Below, in pieces: positions 1 through 5,286 of a stretch of 5,286 bases of DNA; position 1 is the first letter of the stretch, and the number at the start of each line of letters is the position of its first letter. Source of the DNA: an uncultured Microcaldota archaeon. GTDB lineage: Archaea; Micrarchaeota; Micrarchaeia; Anstonellales; Bilamarchaeaceae. A model generated the notes under the pieces. It was not told where the DNA came from, made no database searches, and saw only the letters and a list, made by a program, of their open reading frames with translations. Where the stretch lies: contig CAIXOA010000178.1 in the NCBI GenBank assembly GCA_903920925.1, forward strand, positions 1 to 5,286, given 5' to 3'. A program made the translations under genes and the position numbers.

Positions 1-752
1 CCCAAATCCTTGAGCACGGCGTGCTGTTTCGGATTGGATGAGTAATGCAGCACGCAGGTCCTCTCTCCCTCCTGCAAAAGATGATTCAAAAATACGCTGT
101 CCGCGCACTTCTCCCCCGTATGCCTGGAGAGCACCTCCATCACCCGCTTCCCCCGCGAATCCTTCACTATACCGGCGATGCACACCCCGCTTTCCGAGCA
201 GAACTTGAACAGCTCCTTATATCTCTTAATTAGCAATAAATAATCCTCAAACAGAACGGAATCCTCGCTGGGCCTGTCGCACGCCAAAGGCACAACCGAC
301 CCGTCCAGGAACAGGAACCCCGGCTTCTCTTTCCTCGCTGTTTCCAGCGCATTCTGTATCTCCATATTCAGCCTGAAGATAGAGCGGTGCCAGTTCACCT
401 CCCGCTCGTCCAGCCCGGTCTTCACGTCATATGTTGGCTGCGGAAACGCCGAAGGATAATACGAATATGATTTCAATTCCCCCTTCTCATATGTGAAAGT
501 GGAGGACACCGCCTTCCCTATGAGCAGGTCCGCTCCGTGCATCTCGTAATTCAGTATCCCTCCGTCCACCGCGCTTACCTTTCCCCCCGCCTCCCCATGC
601 TCCAGCGGCATCACCAGCGCCCCGTCGAGCATCTCCTGCATCTTCGGCGCAAGCGCCCTTATGCGCGCCGCCTCGCCCTTCCTTCTCCCTTCTATCTGCG
701 CGATGCATTCGGCTGCCTTCCTCAACTGCTCAAGCATGCGGCAACATCTCAT
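1..752 (-). CDS. nurA: DNA repair nuclease NurA, N-terminal 250 codons (gene continues past left edge)
   Basis: NurA is the archaeal 5'-3' exonuclease/endonuclease that, with the HerA hexameric translocase and Mre11-Rad50, resects double-strand DNA breaks. My translation of the minus strand shows the family's landmarks: AVDGG at residues 61-65 followed by E70 and HGADLL; YYPSAFPQP at 98-106; RLNMEIQNA at 127-135; FLFLDGSVVPL at 146-156; GIVKDSRGKR at 194-203; and GERTCVLHYSSNP at 229-241. D63, E131 and D150 sit where the acidic metal ligands of the RNase H-like core are expected (inferred from motif position). The remaining catalytic C-terminus lies beyond the window. The start at 752 is the first ATG after an in-frame stop; a second ATG at 737 (residue 6) is an alternative. 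The upstream stretch AGGGGAAA is purine-rich but a poor, too-close ribosome site. No herA, mre11 or rad50 is visible. The family call is firm; the exact start is less so. Confidence 0.93.
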   Translation of the reverse strand, partial: MRCCRMLEQLRKAAECIAQIEGRRKGEAARIRALAPKMQEMLDGALVMPLEHGEAGGKVSAVDGGILNYEMHGADLLIGKAVSSTFTYEKGELKSYSYYPSAFPQPTYDVKTGLDEREVNWHRSIFRLNMEIQNALETARKEKPGFLFLDGSVVPLACDRPSEDSVLFEDYLLLIKRYKELFKFCSESGVCIAGIVKDSRGKRVMEVLSRHTGEKCADSVFLNHLLQEGERTCVLHYSSNPKQHAVLKDL

Positions 753-818
753 TTTCCCCTTTTTAACTTTTGCAGGGCTCCATTCCGGTAAGTCTGTGTC
801 CCCGCCTCAACAAATATG

Positions 819-826
819 TTTATAAA
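819..826. promoter_or_regulatory. Palindromic TATA box between divergent nurA and surface-protein genes
   Basis: TTTATAAA lies in the 97-base gap between the two divergent start codons. Its centre is about 27 bases before the ATG at 850, so transcription of the plus-strand gene should begin at or next to the start codon, giving a leaderless mRNA. The box reads the same on both strands. On the minus strand it is preceded by the purine-rich AGAAGA, which resembles a TFB recognition element, and could drive nurA with a leader of roughly 45 bases. Plus-strand use is well supported by spacing. Minus-strand use is inference; I saw no better TATA-like box for nurA in the gap. Confidence 0.75.
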
Positions 827-849
827 TCTTCTCCCACAGTAATACTACT

Positions 850-2931
850 ATGAACACTGCAAAAATTGTTCTCGGGGTTCTTGTGCTGGTGCTTAGCCTT
901 TCTTTTGCGGCGACGCTCACACCCGGACCGGTGACTACTTGCGGCGTGATAGACACGCTCGGCACCTACAACGTGCAGAACAACCTTACCGCTGCAACGG
1001 GTGACTGCATCGTCATACAGGCAGATGACGTGAACCTTAACTGTGACGCGAACTCCATAAGCGCCACCTCGCGCTCCAGTTATGCGATCCATGTCATGGA
1101 AGGAAGCGGCAACGTCCATGTGGACCGCTGCATCCTAGAGAACTCCATGACCGGTCTCGGCGCAGGCGGCCTCGATTCCGATACCAATGGCCTGACGCTC
1201 ACGGCCAACGTCGCCCGCCACAATGGCTGGGGCTACGAGCTCATCCGCCTCACCAACTCCATGATAGATGACAACATGGCGTACAACAACACCGAGCACG
1301 GCTTCTACATGACCGCATCCACTGGCAACACGCTGCAGAACAACAACGAGTTTATGAGCGAATGGAACGGCTTCTACCTGGGTTCGTCCTCAAACAACCA
1401 CCTCGTTGGCAACACTGCCAGTCAGAACCGCAATGGGGGGACTTCAGTAGGTTTTGAGATTGCTTTCGATTCCAACAGCAACACCCTGGAGTCCAACACC
1501 GCGGAACAGAACGATTTCGGCTTTAAGCTCTACGGCAGCACCCCAGTCGGGGGCGTAACGCCGGCCCTTCCGGACGGCAACCGCTTCATCAGCAACACCG
1601 CAAATGACAATGGCATTGGGATACAGTTTATGTACACCGGCACCCAGAACGGCATTTCCGGTTCGACCATAACCAACAATGCCTACGGCGGCATAGATGC
1701 ACTCGGCTCCCCGGCATTGGACATAACCTCTAATACGATTACAAACAACGGCCCGTCTTATAGCCTGGCCTCCGGCATCCTTGTGAAGAATTGCACCGGC
1801 TACGTGATATCCGACAACACCGTGACCGCTTCATACAACGGCGTATGGGTAGAAGCCTCAAACATGGGCACCCTTGACAACACCGTAATATCCGGTTCGG
1901 TCAGCCCGCTCCGTTTGGAGTTTTCCACGGGCAACCAGCTCACCGCAATAACCGTGGCGGATTCCGGCCCGGTCATGCTCAGGGGCGACTCAACTGACAA
2001 CAGCATAACCCTGCTCACAATGAAGGGAACCGCCGGCGAGGTTCTGGTGGACATCCCGGTCTACAATGGCAATTATGACGTTACCGTCGCTTCGTCTCCC
2101 GCAGCCGCGCCTTCAGGATACACGGCGCTCGGCAGATACGTTTCGGTCGTGGAGGCGGTTGCCCCACCTGTGCCCGATGAAGGCATGGAGCTGGTCATCC
2201 ACTACCAGGATTCCGACCTCGGCTCTCTCAGCGAATCGACCGTGAAGGCGATGCTGTGGGACGGAAGCTGGTCTATTCCAGCACAGACTCTTTATATGAG
2301 CACAAACGGGGTAATCACCGATAACACTGCCTTTGGCATCTTCGGCCTGTTCGCAAGGCCAACACCCCCGACACCGCCAACGCCTCCAACCCCGCCTAGC
2401 GGCGGAAGCACAGGGGGCACGACCTCCGGCGGCTCAGGCGGCGGAGCGCCTCATATAGGCGTCCCGTACATCCCCTCCGGCTCAGGCGGAACAACCGTCG
2501 AGGTTGAGCCCAGCTGCACCTCCAACGCGGACTGCGCATCCAGCGCAACCTGCAGCGGCGGCGTATGCAAGGCTTTGGAGGCGGGAAGCTCCTGCGGCAC
2601 ATTCGAGAACCACAAATGGGTGGACTACGAGTGCTGCGGCACCGAGGACTGCGATGCGGGCCAGGTCTGCAAGAACAACGCGTGCGTCTCCATGGAGCCG
2701 CTTAATATCACAGGCACGGAGCCCCAGGGCACAGGAGGCTCCGAAGCATCCGGCTCCAACCAGGGCCTGGGAAGGCTCCTGGCGGACGTTCCTTGGTGGG
2801 TATTGCTCCTGCTAGTCCTGATGGTGGGCGGAGGCATATACGCGCGCTACAGGATGGGGCAGTCCGAGAAACCGCCCGAGGGCTCAGAGGGTTCGGAGGA
2901 AATGCCTCCGGCAGAGCCTGAAGAGGAGTAA
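850..2931 (+). CDS. Secreted, membrane-anchored right-handed parallel beta-helix (NosD-like) surface protein
   Basis: This 693-residue protein is predicted to sit on the outer face of the cell membrane. Residues 1-20 are a hydrophobic signal peptide (LSLSFA, cleavage near A20/A21). Residues 31-70 match the usual opening of archaeal beta-helix proteins, with C31, C53 and C65 in the contexts CGVI, GDCIVI and LNC. From about 75 to 400 there are short coils of about 22-24 residues rich in Asn and Gly (for example ESNTAEQNDFGFKL), typical of NosD/pectate-lyase-like parallel beta-helices. Residues 445-502 form a small beta domain (MLWDGSW, DNTAFGIFGLF) often found after such helices. Then come a PTPPTPPTPPTPP linker (504-516), a Gly/Ser stretch, a 10-cysteine module (556-612), a transmembrane helix (about 647-665) followed by RYR, and an acidic cytoplasmic tail. 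Many N-x-S/T sites suggest glycosylation. I see no enzymatic signature; carbohydrate binding, adhesion or S-layer association are possible. The ATG fits the leaderless promoter spacing. Confidence 0.9.
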   Translation: MNTAKIVLGVLVLVLSLSFAATLTPGPVTTCGVIDTLGTYNVQNNLTAATGDCIVIQADDVNLNCDANSISATSRSSYAIHVMEGSGNVHVDRCILENSMTGLGAGGLDSDTNGLTLTANVARHNGWGYELIRLTNSMIDDNMAYNNTEHGFYMTASTGNTLQNNNEFMSEWNGFYLGSSSNNHLVGNTASQNRNGGTSVGFEIAFDSNSNTLESNTAEQNDFGFKLYGSTPVGGVTPALPDGNRFISNTANDNGIGIQFMYTGTQNGISGSTITNNAYGGIDALGSPALDITSNTITNNGPSYSLASGILVKNCTGYVISDNTVTASYNGVWVEASNMGTLDNTVISGSVSPLRLEFSTGNQLTAITVADSGPVMLRGDSTDNSITLLTMKGTAGEVLVDIPVYNGNYDVTVASSPAAAPSGYTALGRYVSVVEAVAPPVPDEGMELVIHYQDSDLGSLSESTVKAMLWDGSWSIPAQTLYMSTNGVITDNTAFGIFGLFARPTPPTPPTPPTPPSGGSTGGTTSGGSGGGAPHIGVPYIPSGSGGTTVEVEPSCTSNADCASSATCSGGVCKALEAGSSCGTFENHKWVDYECCGTEDCDAGQVCKNNACVSMEPLNITGTEPQGTGGSEASGSNQGLGRLLADVPWWVLLLLVLMVGGGIYARYRMGQSEKPPEGSEGSEEMPPAEPEEE
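2359..2397 (+). repeat. Short tandem repeat encoding the Pro-Thr-Pro linker
   Basis: Thirteen codons encode four PTP/PPT-type units (P-T-P-P-T-P-P-T-P-P-T-P-P), a roughly 9-base degenerate repeat of the form CC-N-AC-N-CC-N. The third codon positions vary between units, so it is maintained at the protein level rather than being a fresh slippage array. It marks the boundary between the folded beta domain and the Gly/Ser-rich spacer of the surface protein, and probably acts as a stiff stalk. Confidence 0.8.
2515..2685 (+). other. Duplicated four-cysteine motif inside the surface protein
   Basis: Residues 556-612 contain ten cysteines. Two blocks have identical spacing, C-x5-C-x5-C-x4-C: the first at C556, C562, C568 and C573, the second at C595, C601, C607 and C612. 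The extra cysteines C582 and C596 could pair with each other. Each block has an acidic or polar DC/EDC element (NADC, TEDC) and a G-V-C or N-A-C ending. This is a disulphide-type extracellular mini-domain located between the linker and the membrane helix. The duplication is seen directly; the disulphide pairing is inferred. Confidence 0.8.
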
Positions 2932-3000
2932 TCCTTTTCATTTTTCCCTTTATTTTTCTATAATTATTTCTATTTTCTTATCTTCTCATTTTCTAATTCC
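2932..3000 (+). terminator. T-rich termination region after the surface-protein gene
   Basis: Immediately after the TAA stop the plus strand carries a succession of T-runs (TTTT, TTTTT, CTTTATTTTTCT, TTATTTC, TATTTTC, CATTTTC) over about 65 bases, in an otherwise GC-rich window. Archaeal RNA polymerase terminates at such clustered T-tracts without needing a hairpin. The tracts are on the plus strand only, so they suit this gene and not the convergent operon. I saw no obvious stem-loop. Confidence 0.65.
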
Positions 3001-3022
3001 ACAATCAGCAATCGCCAATTCC

Positions 3023-4465
3023 CTAGCTCCCTACCACTTTCATCGGGTTGCCTATTATGCAAAGCCCGGTCAGTTTCCTGCATGCCCTCTCCCTGTCAGG
3101 CTCCATAACGTATGCCCCGAGCTCCCCCAGCCAAACGCCGATTATCCACTGCTTTGGCCTGTTCTGCTCCACGAGCATCCTCACGAGGGCTGCTGTCATC
3201 GCAGGCCCCTCCATCTTCTTTCCTCCGGGAAGCCTCTTTGACACCTGCAGAATAATCTCGAGCGCAGCCTTCTTCGCCGCCTCCCTCGCCTCTTCGCTCT
3301 CCATGGAGTCCGCGAGCGAGGTCACGGCTAGCACATCCTCCACGCAATAATAGGCAATGTTCCTTGCCAGTGCTTCTTTAAGGCAGCCGAGGTCCCCGGG
3401 CCCTAGGTCTCTGCCCAGCACCCTCCCGCCCGCATAGAGCCTCTTCTCCTCCGCCTCAACAGGGTCCTCCTCCAGCATCTCCATGAGCGCCTGGAAGCTC
3501 TTGGCCTTTCCATTGCCCATAACCGCTTCAGCGGCATTTCTCGGTCCGCTTGGCCTGCTGTCCACCCAATGCCGGATCAGCTTCTCCTCCGCCCTTGGGA
3601 TAAGGCTGTCCATCTTCCTGCCAGAAGGCTTCACCCCGTGCTCCTTCACGAACGCCGCGAATTCTTCGAGCGCAGCCATCCTGTCCCCCTTCTCCAGCTC
3701 AAGGTTCGCCCTGCACTGCCCTATCCGTTCGCATGCCTCCTTAGAGCAAAGGGCCTCCTCCCCCATCTTCACCACAATCTCTGCAATAAGCCTGAAGGCC
3801 TCCATCCTGTCCTGGGGCGCCACCGAATTGATTATTCTCTCCATCTCCACCAGCGCCCTCTCCCTGTCTTCGCCCTTCGCCCTTATGCTATCCTTCTCCC
3901 CCTTTCCCATCAGAACGTCCTTTATCCTCAGGAAGTCCTCAATCCTGTAATAGAACACGTTTATAGTCTCCCTGCGCGTGAGCGTCTCCCTCTCGTCGAA
4001 TTCCTCCTTCCTGCTCCCGAACATTATGGCAAAAAGGGCATGCCTCCTGTTGCGCGCCTCCTCCGCCCCGCCCTCCCCGTCCATCACCAGCGCCTCCTTC
4101 GCCTCGTCTATGGTGAGCGCCCTCCGCCTCCTCCGCGTCTCCGCCTCCAGCGCATTCCTCGCCTTAGCCCCCCTTTCCCCGTTGGGCAGGGACGCAAGGT
4201 ATGCCTCGGCCTCTGCGCCCAGCCCCATCCTTTCCACCGGCGCCGCCTTGGGAGCATCCTGCGCCACGGGCGCGAAAACAATCGGCTCGAATTGCGTCTC
4301 TTGGCGAGGGGGCTGCGCCTCCTGCGGAGAGGCGTTTTCTCCGCCATTGCCTTTCAAAAACATCCTTCTCAATGCGGTGGTGAACCTCTTCCCCAACCCC
4401 CTGTTGCCCGCAGGCTCCGGCTCCACGAAACACACGTTCCTGAAAGGGTCAGAGTGGCGCTTCAT
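3023..4465 (-). CDS. Unrecognised 480-residue helical protein, second gene of operon
   Basis: I do not recognise this protein. The ATG at 4465 is chosen over the longer in-frame ATG at 4567 because GGAGGGTGA lies just upstream and the longer form would overlap the preceding gene by about 100 bases. Residues 1-85 look disordered: basic (GKRFTTALRR), then Pro/Gln/Ala-rich. The rest is predicted mostly helical, highly charged, with no signal peptide or membrane segment, so cytoplasmic. A module starts at EAYLASLPNG (87-96) and seems to occur twice: RNALEA (103-108) then NVFYYRIEDFL (169-179), and RNAAEA (309-314) then NIAYYCVEDVL (369-379). The first copy resembles the upstream gene's product. 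A small cysteine cluster (C240, C245, C251) and an RRRRR run (111-115) are notable. No catalytic motif is evident. A helical-repeat scaffold or protein-binding role is a guess only. Its 3' end faces the surface-protein gene. Confidence 0.85.
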   Translation of the reverse strand: MKRHSDPFRNVCFVEPEPAGNRGLGKRFTTALRRMFLKGNGGENASPQEAQPPRQETQFEPIVFAPVAQDAPKAAPVERMGLGAEAEAYLASLPNGERGAKARNALEAETRRRRRALTIDEAKEALVMDGEGGAEEARNRRHALFAIMFGSRKEEFDERETLTRRETINVFYYRIEDFLRIKDVLMGKGEKDSIRAKGEDRERALVEMERIINSVAPQDRMEAFRLIAEIVVKMGEEALCSKEACERIGQCRANLELEKGDRMAALEEFAAFVKEHGVKPSGRKMDSLIPRAEEKLIRHWVDSRPSGPRNAAEAVMGNGKAKSFQALMEMLEEDPVEAEEKRLYAGGRVLGRDLGPGDLGCLKEALARNIAYYCVEDVLAVTSLADSMESEEAREAAKKAALEIILQVSKRLPGGKKMEGPAMTAALVRMLVEQNRPKQWIIGVWLGELGAYVMEPDRERACRKLTGLCIIGNPMKVVGS

Positions 4466-4469
4466 CAAT

Positions 4470-4478
4470 TCACCCTCC
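4470..4478 (-). promoter_or_regulatory. Strong Shine-Dalgarno site for the 480-residue protein
   Basis: On the minus strand GGAGGGTGA covers the last codons and TGA stop of the upstream gene, and the next ATG (4465) follows after ATTG. The GGAGG core matches the 3' end of archaeal 16S rRNA. Overlap of this site with the upstream stop codon implies translational coupling within one operon and decides the downstream start. Confidence 0.85.
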
Positions 4479-5252
4479 GTATACCCCCCGGATATTCTCA
4501 AGGTGGATCGCAAGCCCGTCCGTGCCGGACTCCCTCCCCTTCTCCATCGCGAATATGCAGCCGTCAAGTATCACGGCCACGTCTACAAGCGCCGCCTTTC
4601 TCCTGAAGATTTCAGCCACGGCCGCAACCGCATCAATCTTTGCCTCTGGCCCGCTCATCTCCACAATCTGGATTATTTTCAGCAAAATGGAAAGCTTCTT
4701 GTAGAAGTCCATGCCCGCCCCCCCGTCCCCGAAAATTCCCCTCATCCCCGCGAGCCCGTAAAAAAGTGCATTCCTGTTCTCAATCGTTCCGAGCCTGGCG
4801 CACACCTCCCCGACCAGCTCCTGCAGCCCTCCCTTCGCGCTCCCGCGATACTTCCACTCCCGTTTTTCCTCCGGGGCGCCGACAAGCCCCTCCATCGCCG
4901 TGAACTCATCCATCTCCCCGTTCCCGCAGAAAACCGCGCGCATCGCCACATCCTTCTTCGTCGCCGCAGGCCTTCCGCCGATAAGCGCGTGAACATCAAA
5001 ATCCGCCACAAGGGCCCTCTTCAAATCCTCCAGATCCACCCTCCCGCCGTTCCTCTCCAGCCCCTCCCAGGCCGCCCTCGCGCTCCCCTTCACATCATTG
5101 GGCAGGGCGCACAGGAATTCTCTCATCTTCTTCGCTTCCCTGTCCCCCTGGCCGCCCATCCTCTTCTCGGTGAGCGGATACTTTGGCGCGCCCCCCTCGG
5201 GCTCCGCAGCCGCCCGCTGGGCAGAACGCGAAGACCCATCATTACAGACCAT
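4470..5252 (-). CDS. Unrecognised 260-residue helical protein, first gene of operon
   Basis: I do not recognise this protein. It begins at ATG 5252, 28 bases after the centre of a TATA box, so a leaderless start fits; M32 and M43 are in-frame alternatives that would lack this spacing. Residues 1-42 are low-complexity (Ala, Arg, Gly, Glu, Lys). Then FLCALPNDVKG (46-56) opens a helical segment ending near LKRALV (77-82) that resembles residues 89-127 of the downstream protein: the FL/YL, LPN, G, AR and K-x-ALV positions agree by eye. Later segments NALFYGL (161-167), a hydrophobic helix LSILLKIIQIV (187-197) and AVAEI (211-215) may continue the similarity. There is no signal peptide, and the hydrophobic stretch is too short to be a convincing membrane helix. 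The gene is followed after 4 bases by its likely paralogue, so the two products probably act together or have related roles. No enzymatic motif is seen. Confidence 0.85.
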   Translation of the reverse strand: MVCNDGSSRSAQRAAAEPEGGAPKYPLTEKRMGGQGDREAKKMREFLCALPNDVKGSARAAWEGLERNGGRVDLEDLKRALVADFDVHALIGGRPAATKKDVAMRAVFCGNGEMDEFTAMEGLVGAPEEKREWKYRGSAKGGLQELVGEVCARLGTIENRNALFYGLAGMRGIFGDGGAGMDFYKKLSILLKIIQIVEMSGPEAKIDAVAAVAEIFRRKAALVDVAVILDGCIFAMEKGRESGTDGLAIHLENIRGVYGG

Positions 5253-5284
5253 AATTATATATTATCCCCAACAAAGAATATAAA
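5253..5284 (-). promoter_or_regulatory. Promoter of the two-gene operon (TATA box plus AT-rich initiator region)
   Basis: On the minus strand TTTATATT (5284-5277) is centred 28 bases before the ATG at 5252, the spacing expected for a leaderless archaeal transcript. A second AT-rich block, ATAATATATAATT (5265-5253), directly abuts the start codon and probably helps DNA melting. It is too close to the ATG to be the TATA box for this start, although it could in principle serve one of the internal starts. The window ends before any TFB element or operator can be judged. Confidence 0.7.
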
Positions 5285-5286
5285 GG

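Noticed and set aside
487..708. Short minus-strand open frame inside nurA
   Set aside because: It is in a different frame from the nurA coding sequence, which has clear family motifs across the same bases; its Gly/Arg-rich translation is typical of a shadow frame.
2504..2815. 103-codon plus-strand frame overlapping the cysteine-rich part of the surface protein
   Set aside because: Ala/Arg/Thr-rich shadow of the true frame, which has ordered cysteine spacing and a transmembrane helix over the same region.
3001..3020. Near-repeat CAATCAGCA / CAATCGCCAA before the operon stop, considered as an attachment site or small repeat
   Set aside because: Only two short imperfect copies, no third copy elsewhere that I could see, and no integrase or tRNA gene nearby.
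3483..3950. 155-codon plus-strand open frame with a hydrophobic, Ser-rich translation resembling a membrane protein
   Set aside because: It is antisense to the 480-residue protein gene. The Ser/Leu/Phe-rich composition is what the reverse complement of Lys/Glu/Arg-rich helical coding sequence gives. It has no promoter or ribosome site.
4466..4567. Longer N-terminus for the 480-residue protein starting at ATG 4567
   Set aside because: It would overlap the upstream gene by about 100 bases, has an Arg-rich non-natural-looking extension, and ignores the strong Shine-Dalgarno site placed just before the ATG at 4465.
3569..4606. 345-codon open frame on the plus strand, antisense to the 480-residue protein gene
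   Set aside because: Its translation is dominated by Pro, Arg, Leu and His with no domain-like pattern. It lies fully opposite a gene with a good Shine-Dalgarno site and operon context, and GC-rich codon bias readily creates such antisense frames.

Overview
The window looks archaeal. Two genes are preceded by TATA boxes (TTTATAAA and TTTATATT) centred about 27-28 bases before the start codon, which is the leaderless arrangement. One gene is a clear archaeal-type NurA nuclease. Another encodes a secreted, membrane-anchored right-handed beta-helix protein of a kind common in archaea. The DNA is GC-rich with AT-rich promoters and a T-rich gap. I suspect a DPANN-like or other uncultivated euryarchaeal lineage from the style of the surface protein and the unrecognised helical proteins, but no marker gene here fixes the taxon.

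Layout. Bases 1-752 (minus strand) hold the first 250 codons of nurA, which runs off the left edge. Bases 753-849 are a short divergent intergenic region with one palindromic TATA box. Bases 850-2931 (plus) encode a 693-residue cell-surface protein: signal peptide, parallel beta-helix, small beta domain, Pro/Thr and Gly/Ser linker, duplicated 10-cysteine module, one transmembrane helix and an acidic tail. Bases 2932-3022 are a T-rich gap between convergent genes that probably terminates the surface-protein transcript. Bases 5252 down to 3023 (minus) form a two-gene operon: a 260-residue protein followed, 4 bases later and with a strong Shine-Dalgarno site, by a 480-residue protein. Neither is recognisable as a known family.

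How the genes relate. NurA is a DNA end-processing nuclease that normally works with the HerA translocase and Mre11-Rad50; none of those partners is visible here. The surface protein is probably unrelated in function and may only share a promoter region with nurA. The least explained part is the right-hand operon. By eye its two products share an LPN-centred helical segment placed just after a low-complexity N-terminus, and the larger protein appears to contain that module twice. This suggests a small paralogous family that arose by duplication, with unknown function. No RNA genes, CRISPR arrays, insertion sequences or attachment sites were found.
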